Positions 53,207 to 61,938 of a stretch of DNA of 64,000 bases are shown here, in pieces (within the stretch, counting starts at the first letter, position 1; each line of letters opens with the position of its first letter). The position numbers and the translations under genes are program-made. The notes under the pieces were generated by a model. The model was not told the DNA's origin. It saw nothing but the letters and a program-made list of their open reading frames with translations, and ran no database searches. Source of the stretch: G965195345 sp965277625 (lineage in GTDB: Bacteria; Pseudomonadota; Gammaproteobacteria; CAKMZV01); contig OZ255827.1 of NCBI GenBank assembly GCA_965277625.1, positions 1,054,001-1,118,000 on the forward strand. The letters run 5' to 3'.

Positions 53207-54061
53207 ATGAGTCAATTTAATACTAAGGCCGTTGAGTCGGTCAAAGAGTTTGACGGTTTTTTAACGCGTTATCAGCACGATTCTCTAGTCTGTCAGTGTT
53301 CGATGCAGTTCAGCGTGTATTTGCCTAATCAGGCAAGTAGTGCGCCAGTTCATGCCTTGTATTGGCTGTCGGGTTTGACTTGTAGCGATGACAATTTTCG
53401 GACCAAAGCAGGGGCGCAAAGATATGCGGCTGAGTTGGGATTAGCGTTGATCATTCCTGATACCAGTCCGCGCGGTGATGCCGTGCCCGATGATGAGAAC
53501 TATGATTTTGGTCAAGCCGCTGGGTTTTATCTCAATGCGACGCAATCGCCGTGGGATACCCATTTTCAGATGTACGATTACATCACGCAGGAGTTGCCAC
53601 AGGTGTTGCAAGCGTTGAATTTGCCATTGACTGGGAAGCAGTCGATTAGTGGCCATTCAATGGGTGGACACGGGGCTTTGACCATTGGTTTGAAAAATCC
53701 AGACCTATTTACTTCGGTGTCGGCTTTTTCACCCATTTGTCATCCTATGGTTAGCCCTTGGGGCATCAAGGCTTTTACTGGTTATTTGGGCGTTGATCAA
53801 GCGCAGTGGAGTCAGTATGATGCTTGTGCATTGATTGAGGCGGGTGCAAAACACCCTGCATTGTTGATTGATCAGGGATTGGACGATGAGTTTTATCCGC
53901 ATGAGTTGCTGAGCGAGGATTTAATGAAGGTGGCGCAGGAAAAAGATGTGGCGGTGGAAGTACGCTTTCAAGAAGGTTATGACCACAGTTATCATTTCAT
54001 TGCAACTTTCATTGGTGAGCACATGCGCTGGCATCAACAGCACCTCAATCAGGCTGAATAG
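53207..54061 (+). CDS. fghA: S-formylglutathione hydrolase
   Basis: A 284-residue alpha/beta-hydrolase (esterase D family) that releases formate and glutathione from S-formylglutathione. The nucleophile elbow is GHSMGGHGAL (Ser near residue 148). The catalytic Asp probably lies in DQGLDDEFYP and the His in YDHSYHFIATFIGEH. LYWLSGLTCSDDNF near the N-terminus is typical and forms the oxyanion region. The length is standard. Its ATG is 2 nt after the dehydrogenase stop, so the two enzymes of glutathione-dependent formaldehyde detoxification are co-translated. Confidence 0.96.
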   Translation: MSQFNTKAVESVKEFDGFLTRYQHDSLVCQCSMQFSVYLPNQASSAPVHALYWLSGLTCSDDNFRTKAGAQRYAAELGLALIIPDTSPRGDAVPDDENYDFGQAAGFYLNATQSPWDTHFQMYDYITQELPQVLQALNLPLTGKQSISGHSMGGHGALTIGLKNPDLFTSVSAFSPICHPMVSPWGIKAFTGYLGVDQAQWSQYDACALIEAGAKHPALLIDQGLDDEFYPHELLSEDLMKVAQEKDVAVEVRFQEGYDHSYHFIATFIGEHMRWHQQHLNQAE

Positions 54062-54128
54062 ATTGATGCGTGGTGTGGCTCTAAGGGATTAGTCTGACAG
54101 CTATTCAGCCATCAATTCGCCTTTGGTT

Positions 54129-54350
54129 ATGAGGCAGATTCTCATTATTTTGGTTAAGGGTTATCAATGGGTGATCAGCCCGATCTTTCGCTCAAATTGT
54201 CGATTTGAGCCCACTTGTTCGGCGTATATGATTGAGTCTCTTGAGGTTCACGGGGTGTTCAAGGGTTTGTACTTGGGCGGGCGCAGATTGTTGCGTTGTC
54301 ATCCTTGGGGTGGTTTTGGTTATGACCCTGTGCCACCAAAGAAGGATTGA
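54129..54350 (+). CDS. yidD: Membrane protein insertion efficiency factor YidD
   Basis: A 73-residue protein of the YidD family, which assists YidC-dependent insertion of inner-membrane proteins. It has an N-terminal amphipathic helix (RQILIILVKGYQWVISP), the CRFEPTCSAYMIESLE motif, and GGRRLLRCHPWGGFGYDPVP at the C-terminus. All three conserved cysteines are present. I start at ATG 54129; a TTG two codons earlier is unlikely. In most bacteria yidD lies within rpmH-rnpA-yidD-yidC. Here it stands alone, after fghA and before tRNA-Pro, so the usual cluster is broken in this genome or this is an additional copy. Confidence 0.93.
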   Translation: MRQILIILVKGYQWVISPIFRSNCRFEPTCSAYMIESLEVHGVFKGLYLGGRRLLRCHPWGGFGYDPVPPKKD

Positions 54351-54465
54351 TTCTGTTGCATTTTGGGATTGATCGGCATTGACGATGATAAACAAGTCTC
54401 TGCTTGGTGACTAAATAACAGCCCGATTGCGGGCAATAAAGATTACAATACCACGCATTGAAAGA

Positions 54466-54542
54466 CGGGGCGTAGCGCAGCTTGGTAGCGCACCACAATG
54501 GGGTTGTGGGGGTCGCAAGTTCAAATCTTGCCGTCCCGACCA
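54466..54542 (+). tRNA. tRNA-Pro (anticodon GGG)
   Basis: A 77-nt tRNA. The acceptor stem is CGGGGCG/CGTCCCG (one G-U pair) with discriminator A and an encoded CCA. The anticodon stem CCACA/TGTGG encloses ATGGGGT, giving anticodon GGG. The D arm has GCGCAGCTTGGTAGCGC and the T loop TTCAAAT. A small hairpin (GCCCG/CGGGC, 54421-54434) lies upstream. Confidence 0.95.
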
Positions 54543-54556
54543 AATAAACTTGTCAG

Positions 54557-54594
54557 GGCTTCTAAAGCGGTCATTCGTTTTAGAAGCCTTTTTT
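54557..54594 (+). terminator. Intrinsic terminator of tRNA-Pro
   Basis: A perfect 10-bp stem GGCTTCTAAA (54557-54566) / TTTAGAAGCC (54579-54588) is followed by six T (54589-54594). It is the clearest intrinsic terminator in the window, ending 14 nt before the convergent aldo/keto reductase gene. Confidence 0.92.
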
Positions 54595-54608
54595 ATGCAA
54601 GCCAGTGC

Positions 54609-55652
54609 TTAATAATTACCTGGATTGGGCCATTGGGTAAAGATCTCATCAATTCTTTTCAATGATTCTTCACTGAGGCTGATGTCGGCTGAGCTGATAT
54701 TTTCTTCAAGTTGATCAAGCGTTGTGGCACCGATGATGTTTGAGGTCATAAAGGGTCTGTCGTTGACGTAGGCCAATGCCAATTGGGTGAGGCTGATGTT
54801 CAATTCCTCAGCCAATGCCAAATACAGCTTGAGCGCCTCGGTGGTGCGATCATTTTTGTAATAACCCATCAAATCTGGGAACAATTTAAAGCGCGAGCCT
54901 TCGGGCATTTGGTTGTCTAAGTATTTGCCACTCATCACACCACCGCAAAGGGGTGAGTAAGCCAATAGCCCAATCTTTTCATACAAAGCAATTTCACTCA
55001 AACCCACTTCAAAATCGCGTCTTAAGATGGAGTAGGCGTTTTGAATGGATACCATGGCGGGTAGCTGATGTTTTTCAGCGAGCTGTTGGTATTTCATGAC
55101 GCCCCAAGGGGATTCGTTTGACAAGCCAAAATGGCGGACTTTGCCGCTCTTTTGAATGCGTGCTAAGGCGCGATAAAACTGTTCTAATTGCTCAGCAGCT
55201 TGGGGTGCGACCATGGATTCATGATAGTTCTGTCTGCCCCACAGTTGCACTGTTCTTTGTGGCCAATGGATTTGATACAAGTCGATGACATCGGTTTGTA
55301 GTCGTTTTAATGAGCCGTCAATGGCGCTTTCTATGTCATCGCCAACCAATCCGCGTGCTTCGCGTATCCAAGGCAGTCCAGGTCCGGCCATTTTGGTTGC
55401 GAGGACGATGTCGTCTCGGCGTTTGGTTTCAGCCAACCATTGTCCGAGGTAGGTTTCCGTTAATCCGCATGTGGGCTCACGCGGGGGAACGGCGTACATT
55501 TCAGCGGTATCAATGAAGTTGACGCCATGATCTAAGGCGTAATCCATTTGCTCAAAGGCATCTTTAACCGTGTTTTGTTCGCCCCAAGTCATGGTGCCGA
55601 GGCAGATTTTAGAAACGTGTAGATCAGTTTTTCCAAGGGGATTTTTTTGCAT
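54609..55652 (-). CDS. NADP-dependent aldo/keto reductase, Tas-like
   Basis: A 347-residue cytoplasmic oxidoreductase with a TIM-barrel fold. The N-terminus NPLGKTDLHVSKICLGTMTWGEQNT and the active-site segment FIDTAEMYAVPPREPTCGLTETYLGQWL (here split: FIDTAEMYAVPP, then GLTETYLGQWL) match the Tas subgroup of the family, whose E. coli member has a similar PVPPR insertion. The catalytic Asp, Tyr, Lys (LATKMAG) and His (IHWPQR) are all present. The C-terminal segment SNIIGATTLDQLEENI binds NADP phosphate. The substrate is unknown; E. coli Tas suppresses a tyrosine auxotrophy. It is monocistronic and convergent with tRNA-Pro, 40 nt downstream of mutS on the - strand. Confidence 0.9.
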   Translation of the reverse strand: MQKNPLGKTDLHVSKICLGTMTWGEQNTVKDAFEQMDYALDHGVNFIDTAEMYAVPPREPTCGLTETYLGQWLAETKRRDDIVLATKMAGPGLPWIREARGLVGDDIESAIDGSLKRLQTDVIDLYQIHWPQRTVQLWGRQNYHESMVAPQAAEQLEQFYRALARIQKSGKVRHFGLSNESPWGVMKYQQLAEKHQLPAMVSIQNAYSILRRDFEVGLSEIALYEKIGLLAYSPLCGGVMSGKYLDNQMPEGSRFKLFPDLMGYYKNDRTTEALKLYLALAEELNISLTQLALAYVNDRPFMTSNIIGATTLDQLEENISSADISLSEESLKRIDEIFTQWPNPGNY

Positions 55653-55692
55653 AATTCTCTGTGTGTTGGGGAAGGGTTAGGAATGAACGCAA

Positions 55693-58245
55693 TTATTTTA
55701 ACCGAGATTTAAGCTCGGCTAGAAAATTTAATGCTTGCAAGGGGGTCAGCGCTTCGACTTGGCATTCGCTCAGTTCATCAATGATGGCATTGTTTTGATT
55801 ATTTTCATCCAAGTCATGCGATAAAGGTTCAGCAGCTGAGGCGAATAAGTCGGGTTGATTTTTGTTTAATGGATTGCTTTGCAAGGTTTGGTTTTCTAAG
55901 GCGTGCAGTTTGTGTTTGGCCAATTTAATGACCTTGGGTGGCACACCTGCCAATTGTGCAACTTGTAAGCCATAGGATTGGTTGGTGGCGCCTAATTCGA
56001 CTTGATACAAAAAGCGAATTTCATTTTTAAATTCTTTGGCTTTTAAGTGTAAGTTGATGATGTTTTGTTGTTGTTCTTCAAGCACGGTCAGCTCAAAATA
56101 ATGGGTGGCGAATAAACACAAGCTTTGCTTGTCGCTGAGGGCGAGGGCGCTGGCCCAAGCGAGCGATAAACCGTCAAAAGTCGAGGTGCCTCTGCCGATT
56201 TCATCCATCAGAATCAGTGATCGATGGGTGGCATTGTTTAAGATGTTGGCGGTTTCGGTCATTTCAACCATGAAGGTGGAGCGGTTTGACGCCAGGTCGT
56301 CGGCGGCGCCAATACGGGTAAAGATGCGGTCTATATTGCCAATGTGGGCTTTTTTTGCTGGCACAAAACTGCCACATTTGCCCAAGAGGGCGATGAGCGC
56401 ATTCTGGCGCATGAAGGTCGATTTACCACCCATATTGGGTCCCGTGATGAGCGCCATGCTTGCATTGGCATTGAGCATTAGATCATTGGCAATGAAATGG
56501 CTTTGCATGGTGGCTTCAACCACAGGATGACGACCTTGTTCAATGTCTAAAACCACGTCATCGCTGTATTCAGGGCGAACCCAGTTCAATGTTTTTGCGC
56601 GTTCTGCCAAGGTGGTATAAATGTCTAACAATGCCAGCTGATGCGCTAATTTTTGCAAGGGGATCATGTGCTCATTGATTTGATCTTGCACTTGGATAAA
56701 CAGCGCTTTTTCTATGGCGAGGGCGCGTTCGTTAGCGCTGAGGATTTTGTCTTCAAATACCTTTAATTCAGGCGTGATGTAACGCTCGACGTTCTTTAAG
56801 GTTTGGCGTCGTTGATAATCGGCGGGGATTTCGCCACGATAAGCGCGTGATATTTCAATGTAGTAGCCGTGCACTCGGTTATAGCTGACTTTGAGATTTT
56901 GATTATTGGTTCGGCTGCGTTCACGCCCTTCAATTTCCAATAATACTTCGGCGGCATTTTGCTTGAGGTTGCGGTACTCATCCAGATCGGCATCAAAACC
57001 GCTGGCAATCACGCCACCATCGCGGGCAAGTGCTGGTGGTGATTCAACGATCGCTTGCTCTAATAAGGTCAAGCATTCGGGCAGTTCAATCAACCTTGGC
57101 ACGTGTTGTTCGATAGGGCTTAAAATGGCATTCAACTCAGGGGTTTTTTGTAAGGCGATGCGCAGCTGCCCTAAGTCACGCGGGCGCGCAGTTTGTACGG
57201 CAATGCGCGAAGTGATGCGGGTGACGTCGCCAATGGATTTTAAGATGGTTTGAATGGTCTGCATCTCGTTAAAAGCCATGAATTGTTCTATGGCGTTCAG
57301 CCGTTCTTCTAAGGGACGATGGTCTTGTAAGGGGGCGTTAATCCATTGGCGCATCAAGCGACTGCCCATGGGTGTTTGGGTGGCGTCGATGACCGCCATT
57401 AAGGTATGGGATTGTCCGCCTTGGAGGTTGTATTCAATCTCTAAATTGCGCCGACAAATGGCATCCAAATAGACCAACTCATCACTGGTCTCGACGGCAA
57501 TGCCGGTGATGTGGTTGAGGGTGTTCTTGTGCATTTCATTGGCATAGGTCAGCGCGGCACCGGCGGCAATCAACGCCAAGGGGTACTCGGTGATGCCATA
57601 GCCTGATAAATCATGGCTGTTAAACTGTTGCTGGAGTAGGGTGGTACAGCTGTTGCTGTCAAACCACCAATCGGGCATGCTGTGCAAGGTGAGGTTGGGC
57701 AGTAGGTCTTGTTGGTGTTCGGCAATGAGGATTTCTTTGGGGTGTATGCGTTCGATTTCCGCTTCGAGCTGGTCTATGCTGACTACGTGTTTGGCGCGAA
57801 ACTCACCGCTGGATAGATCCAACCAAGCACAGCCCCAGTCAGGTTTTTGGTAGTAAGCGCTGAACAAGTAGTTGGCTTGATGTGAATGTAACAAGGAGTC
57901 GTCCATCAAGGTGCCAGGCGTTATGATGCGACTGACTTCTCGTTCAACGGGTCCTTTGCCTGTGACTTCACCAATCTGTTCGCACATCACCACAGACTCG
58001 CCTTTTTCAATGAGCTTGCTCAAGTAGCCTTCGACGCTGTGATAGGGCACGCCTGCCATAGGAATGGGGGTGCCATTTGATTTGCCTCTGTAGGTGAGGG
58101 TGATGTCTAACAGGGCGCAGGCGCTGTGGGCATCGTCAAAAAACATTTCATAAAAGTCGCCCATGCGAAAAAACAGCAGCATGTCAGGATATTGCTTTTT
58201 GATGCTCAAATATTGCTGCATCATGGGCGTGTGGTTGGCAATCAT
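55693..58245 (-). CDS. mutS: DNA mismatch repair protein MutS
   Basis: An 850-residue mismatch-recognition ATPase. The mismatch-binding motif GDFYEMFFDD (Phe-x-Glu) lies near residue 27. The connector, lever and clamp domains follow. The ATPase has Walker A GPNMGGKST near residue 600, Walker B LILMDEIGRGTSTFDG and the signature STFMVEM. A helix-turn-helix dimerisation region ends the protein. I chose ATG 58245, giving IANHTPMMQQYL as in other MutS proteins; an earlier start at 58308 would add 21 unrelated residues and overlap purH. The gene follows purH by 16 nt and may share its transcript. Length is normal (E. coli 853). Confidence 0.97.
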   Translation of the reverse strand: MIANHTPMMQQYLSIKKQYPDMLLFFRMGDFYEMFFDDAHSACALLDITLTYRGKSNGTPIPMAGVPYHSVEGYLSKLIEKGESVVMCEQIGEVTGKGPVEREVSRIITPGTLMDDSLLHSHQANYLFSAYYQKPDWGCAWLDLSSGEFRAKHVVSIDQLEAEIERIHPKEILIAEHQQDLLPNLTLHSMPDWWFDSNSCTTLLQQQFNSHDLSGYGITEYPLALIAAGAALTYANEMHKNTLNHITGIAVETSDELVYLDAICRRNLEIEYNLQGGQSHTLMAVIDATQTPMGSRLMRQWINAPLQDHRPLEERLNAIEQFMAFNEMQTIQTILKSIGDVTRITSRIAVQTARPRDLGQLRIALQKTPELNAILSPIEQHVPRLIELPECLTLLEQAIVESPPALARDGGVIASGFDADLDEYRNLKQNAAEVLLEIEGRERSRTNNQNLKVSYNRVHGYYIEISRAYRGEIPADYQRRQTLKNVERYITPELKVFEDKILSANERALAIEKALFIQVQDQINEHMIPLQKLAHQLALLDIYTTLAERAKTLNWVRPEYSDDVVLDIEQGRHPVVEATMQSHFIANDLMLNANASMALITGPNMGGKSTFMRQNALIALLGKCGSFVPAKKAHIGNIDRIFTRIGAADDLASNRSTFMVEMTETANILNNATHRSLILMDEIGRGTSTFDGLSLAWASALALSDKQSLCLFATHYFELTVLEEQQQNIINLHLKAKEFKNEIRFLYQVELGATNQSYGLQVAQLAGVPPKVIKLAKHKLHALENQTLQSNPLNKNQPDLFASAAEPLSHDLDENNQNNAIIDELSECQVEALTPLQALNFLAELKSRLK

Positions 58246-58261
58246 AAGGAGTCTGTGGTGA

Positions 58262-59818
58262 TCAATGTTTGAAATGACGCATGTGGGTGAATGCCATGGC
58301 AATGCCATAGTCGTCGGCCGCGCGAATCACCGCCTCGTCTTGGCGAGAACCCCCTGGTTGCACAATCGCTTGTATGCCAACCTTATGCGCTTCGTCAATG
58401 GCATCGCTGAATGGAAAAAAAGCATCTGACGCCATCACTGAGCCAGCAACCGTCAATCCTTCATCGGTGGCTTTTAGGTGGGCAATGCGCGCTGAATAAA
58501 TGCGACTCATTTGCCCTGCGCCAATGCCAACGGTTTGTTGGTCTCTGGCGTAAACAATGGCGTTGGATTTAACGTATTTTGCGACCTTCCAAGCAAATTT
58601 TAGATCGTTCATAGCCTGTGCTGTGGGTTGGGTTTGAGTGACCACGGTCCAATCTTGGTGGTCGGCGTGGTCGGCTGATTGATAGAGCAAGCCATCGGTA
58701 ATCTGTTGCAGATGATAGCCTTTTTGGTTGACCCATTGCTTGGCACAAGACAATAGGCGAACGTTGGGCTTTTGAGCAAAGGCTTGTAAGGCTTGTGGGC
58801 TAAATTCTGGGGCGACAATGACTTCGACAAATTGTTTGTTGACGATGGTGCTGGCTAGCTCGCCATCAACACAGTGATTGAAGGCCAAGATACCACCAAA
58901 AGCAGAGGTTGGGTCGGTGGCAAAAGCTTTGTTGTAGGCCTCGATCAAATCTGAGGCAGAGGCCACCCCACAGGGATTGGCGTGTTTGACAATCACGCAA
59001 GTGGGACTTTCAAAAGCTTTGACGCAGTTGAGCGCCGCATCAGAATCGGCAATGTTGTTATACGACAGGGCTTTGCCTTGGTGTTGGGTGGCGTTTATCA
59101 CGCTGGCTTCAGTGCTCTCTTGTAAAACATAGCTTGCTGCTTGTTGGTGGGGGTTTTCGCCGTAACGTAAAATTTGCTTGCGCGTGGCGCTAAGGCGGAG
59201 GGTTTCTGGGAAAGTCTCTGGCTGAAAGTGTTGATTGAAGTATTGGGCAATGTGGTGGTCGTAATCTGCGGTGTGGGCAAAGGCTTTGGCGGCCAGTTGT
59301 TGACGCGTGGTAAGGTCAATGCCTGCTTTTAGGCAAGGTGTTAATCGTGCGTAGTCTTCAGGGTCAACGACGACGGTGACGCGTTGATGGTTTTTGGCCG
59401 CCGCTCGAATCATAGATGGTCCGCCAATGTCAATGTGTTCAATCGCGGTGCTTTCACTGCAGTCGGCTTGGTTGGTGACGGCTTTAAATGGATAAAGATT
59501 GACCACAACCAGATCAATATAGACGATGTTCTGTTCGGCAATAATATGATCATCCGTGCCTTTTCTGCCCAGAATGGCGCCATGGATTTTGGGGTGTAGG
59601 CTTTTGACTCGCCCATCCATGATCTCAGGAAAGCCTGTGTATTCAGACACATCGATGACCGAGCATTGATGATCGCGCAAAAATTTTGCCGTACCGCCTG
59701 TGGACAGGAGCTCATAATCCGCATGGATCAGCGCTTGGGCAAATTCAAGCAGGTGGCTTTTATCAGAAACACTGATCAGCGCACGTTTTGGAGGGGTCAC
59801 AAGTTTAGGATGGGTCAT
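58262..59818 (-). CDS. purH: Bifunctional AICAR transformylase/IMP cyclohydrolase
   Basis: A 518-residue enzyme that carries out the last two steps of IMP synthesis: formylation of AICAR with 10-formyl-tetrahydrofolate, then ring closure. The N-terminal IMP cyclohydrolase (about 1-200) has RALISVSDKSHLLEFA, STGGTAKFLRDH and DGRVKSLHPKIHG. The C-terminal transformylase has KHANPCGVA near residue 275 (catalytic Lys-His), SAFGGILAFN and the final PGGSRQDEAVI..DDYGIAMAFT. Length is standard. It is divergent from pcnB across a 340-nt region that holds a candidate leader ORF and stem-loops on its side. Confidence 0.97.
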   Translation of the reverse strand: MTHPKLVTPPKRALISVSDKSHLLEFAQALIHADYELLSTGGTAKFLRDHQCSVIDVSEYTGFPEIMDGRVKSLHPKIHGAILGRKGTDDHIIAEQNIVYIDLVVVNLYPFKAVTNQADCSESTAIEHIDIGGPSMIRAAAKNHQRVTVVVDPEDYARLTPCLKAGIDLTTRQQLAAKAFAHTADYDHHIAQYFNQHFQPETFPETLRLSATRKQILRYGENPHQQAASYVLQESTEASVINATQHQGKALSYNNIADSDAALNCVKAFESPTCVIVKHANPCGVASASDLIEAYNKAFATDPTSAFGGILAFNHCVDGELASTIVNKQFVEVIVAPEFSPQALQAFAQKPNVRLLSCAKQWVNQKGYHLQQITDGLLYQSADHADHQDWTVVTQTQPTAQAMNDLKFAWKVAKYVKSNAIVYARDQQTVGIGAGQMSRIYSARIAHLKATDEGLTVAGSVMASDAFFPFSDAIDEAHKVGIQAIVQPGGSRQDEAVIRAADDYGIAMAFTHMRHFKH

Positions 59819-59841
59819 TAAAATTAAAGGGTTGGTGTTGT

Positions 59842-59889
59842 ATTTGGAATGGCTTGGATTTTCTCATAGGTTAGCGCTCGATTCCAAAT
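59842..59889 (-). promoter_or_regulatory. 9-bp stem-loop in the purH leader
   Basis: A perfect inverted repeat, ATTTGGAAT (59842-59850 on the + strand) and ATTCCAAAT (59881-59889), separated by 30 nt, ends about 24 nt before the purH start. In purH mRNA it would form just before the ribosome site. It has no T tract, so an effect on translation or an anti-terminator role is more likely than termination. Confidence 0.4.
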
Positions 59890-59896
59890 AAATTCG

Positions 59897-59944
59897 TCAT
59901 TTATGGCGCGCATGGGCATGGAAAAACGTTGCCATCTTATTCAT
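59897..59944 (-). CDS. Candidate purH leader peptide (15 residues, three His)
   Basis: ATG 59944 on the - strand lies 8 nt after AGGAG and opens 15 codons (MNKMATFFHAHARHK) ending at 59897, about 80 nt before purH. It is well placed for translation, includes three histidines within seven residues, and is followed by a 9-bp stem-loop. AICAR, the PurH substrate, is also a by-product of histidine synthesis, so a histidine- or translation-sensing leader is conceivable. That is speculation; the ORF is short and could be chance. Confidence 0.3.
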   Translation of the reverse strand: MNKMATFFHAHARHK

Positions 59945-60052
59945 CTGAGAATCTCCTAAGCGAGTGAGAGAGGCAAAATAGAAGGTGCCATAGAGCAGAG
60001 CACAACATTAATGCCACTTAAAGCGCCATAAGTGGGTAAAATACGAGCACCT

Positions 60053-60073
60053 AAAAAAGTGCCGTGATGGCAC
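60053..60073 (-). terminator. Terminator-like hairpin on the - strand between pcnB and purH
   Basis: Read on the - strand, a GC-rich 5-bp stem GTGCC/GGCAC with a 5-nt loop (60073-60059) is followed directly by six T (60058-60053). It lies upstream of purH and downstream of no - strand gene, so it would stop either antisense transcripts from pcnB or a long purH leader transcript (attenuation). Confidence 0.5.
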
Positions 60074-60158
60074 ACATAACCAACTGCAAGGGTTGTTGGA
60101 ATGAATCATAAAAAGGTCTAATAATTCATGTATCATCGTCAATAATGCGGGCATCTTA

Positions 60159-61442
60159 ATGCCTTTGTCGCAAAAAACATCAAATCCGATCATTTCAGCA
60201 AAATCAATTGGATTGACTAATAAAACATTTCCAGCTGAATTGTCAATATTGGTTAAGAAAATTGAAAAAGCAGGCCATTCTGCATGGTTGGTCGGCGGTT
60301 GTTTGCGCGACGCCATTTTGGGTATTGAACCCAAGGATTTTGACGTTGTCACCGATGCAACGCCCGAAGCGGTCAAAAAAATATTCAAAAGACGGTGTCG
60401 CCTCATTGGACGGCGCTTTAGATTGGCACACGTTTATACGCAGGATGGTTTGGTTGAGGTTTCAACTTTGCGTGCATCTGAGCAAGGGCGATTTGACCAA
60501 GATCGGATCATTGACGAAAGTGGGCGCATCTGTGCAGACAATGTCTATGGCACCAACTTGGAAGAGGATGTGTGGCGCCGAGATTTTTCCATCAATGCCA
60601 TGTATTATCGGTTTTCAGACAATAGTCTCATCGATTATGTGGGTGGCTTGGATGATCTGAAAAACCAGACCATACGGCTCATTGGTGATCCAGAACAACG
60701 TTTGCGGGAAGATCCGATGAGGATGTTGCGAGCGGTTCGTTTTAGCGCAAAACTGGGCATTCAATTGGACGATGACTTGCAACAAGAAATTGCCAGAAAC
60801 CACGCGCTGATTCTAAGTTTACCTGGCGCTCGCTTGATGGATGAGACGATTAAATTTTTTCAAACAGGTCATGCTGTGCGCAGTTTCAATGCACTCAAGC
60901 AATCGGGTTTGTTTGGCTATCTTTTTCTGTCGGCGCAATCCGTTCAGGACTGGTCGCCTGAGCATAGGCAATTGCTTGAAACTTGCTTGCACAAAGCTGA
61001 TCTGAGGGTGGCTGAAGACAAATCACTCAATTCCGCATTTATATTTGCGGTCATGTTGTGGCCCGAATGGTGCAAAAGTTTTGACCAATCCACAGAAAAT
61101 TCAGTGATGGTGAAAGCACAACGCGTTTCAACGATGATTATTACCAAACAAAACGGCGTCATGAACATCCCCCATCGGTTGACGGCGGTGATGCGTGAAA
61201 TTTGGATTGCTCAATTACGCATGCAACGCATGAAAGCGCGGGTTATTCGAAGTGTTGCCGCGCATCCAAAATTCAAATTATTCTATGATTTTTTATTGCT
61301 ACGTGCTGCATGTGATAAGGATGAGGCATTGGCTGATACGGTTGATTTTTGGACGCGCTATAAGCAAGACCCAACTGAGACCTTAGCGTCAATATTGCCG
61401 CAAAAAAAACAACCCAAAAAATCCAAAACCAAGACTGACTGA
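60159..61442 (+). CDS. pcnB: Poly(A) polymerase I
   Basis: A 427-residue class II nucleotidyltransferase that adds poly(A) tails to RNA and promotes RNA decay. The catalytic head has LVGGCLRDAILG near residue 46 and DFDVVTDATPE (the two metal-binding aspartates). FKRRCRLIGRRFRLAHV and EEDVWRRDFSINAMYY are typical, and the neck reads RLREDPMRMLRAVRF. The basic C-terminus (KKQPKKSKTK) fits PcnB and helps to separate it from CCA-adding enzymes. ATG 60159 is used; no strong ribosome site is seen. It is followed at 4 nt by folK, the usual gammaproteobacterial order pcnB-folK-panB-panC. Confidence 0.94.
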   Translation: MPLSQKTSNPIISAKSIGLTNKTFPAELSILVKKIEKAGHSAWLVGGCLRDAILGIEPKDFDVVTDATPEAVKKIFKRRCRLIGRRFRLAHVYTQDGLVEVSTLRASEQGRFDQDRIIDESGRICADNVYGTNLEEDVWRRDFSINAMYYRFSDNSLIDYVGGLDDLKNQTIRLIGDPEQRLREDPMRMLRAVRFSAKLGIQLDDDLQQEIARNHALILSLPGARLMDETIKFFQTGHAVRSFNALKQSGLFGYLFLSAQSVQDWSPEHRQLLETCLHKADLRVAEDKSLNSAFIFAVMLWPEWCKSFDQSTENSVMVKAQRVSTMIITKQNGVMNIPHRLTAVMREIWIAQLRMQRMKARVIRSVAAHPKFKLFYDFLLLRAACDKDEALADTVDFWTRYKQDPTETLASILPQKKQPKKSKTKTD

Positions 61443-61446
61443 AGGT

Positions 61447-61938
61447 ATGGAGGCGCAGACCATAGCGGTTGCACTGGGGAGTAACTTGAACCATCCTGAG
61501 GCGCAAGTAAGGCGCGCCATTCAAACGCTACAAAACCATCCCAGCTTGCATCTGACAGGGTGCTCAAAACTCTATCGCACACGTCCCTTAGGTCCACAAG
61601 ATCAACCACAATTTGTCAATGCGGTGGTCATTTTAACCTCTAGTCTAAGCCCCTTACTAATGCTGGATTTGTTACAATGGTTAGAACGACAACATGGACG
61701 AAAAAAAGGCAGGCATTGGGGGGAGCGGACTTTGGATGCTGATTTGTTGTTTTACGGCGATCGTCGATTGACGAGGCCTCGGCTACAAATTCCACACCCT
61801 GAAATGTTACACAGAGACTTTGTCATTCGTCCATTGATGGATGTACTGGGCGCAGATTATGTCTGCGATGGAAAAAAACTCATTGAGAGATTGACACTTT
61901 GCGATCCCTTTATTATTGGAGCAATACCAAATGAATAA
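61447..61938 (+). CDS. folK: 6-hydroxymethyl-7,8-dihydropterin pyrophosphokinase
   Basis: A 163-residue folate-pathway kinase that transfers pyrophosphate from ATP to hydroxymethyldihydropterin. The motifs are VALGSNLNHPE at the N-terminus, YRTRPLGPQDQPQFVNAV, GERTLDADLLFYGD (the metal-binding aspartates) and LQIPHPEMLHRDFVIRPL. Length is typical. It starts 4 nt after pcnB and overlaps panB by 8 nt, so it is expressed as part of the pcnB-folK-panB-panC unit. Confidence 0.96.
   Translation: MEAQTIAVALGSNLNHPEAQVRRAIQTLQNHPSLHLTGCSKLYRTRPLGPQDQPQFVNAVVILTSSLSPLLMLDLLQWLERQHGRKKGRHWGERTLDADLLFYGDRRLTRPRLQIPHPEMLHRDFVIRPLMDVLGADYVCDGKKLIERLTLCDPFIIGAIPNE

Noticed and set aside
58246..58308. 21-codon N-terminal extension of mutS
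   Set aside because: It overlaps purH, encodes residues unrelated to MutS, and the internal ATG gives the conserved N-terminus.
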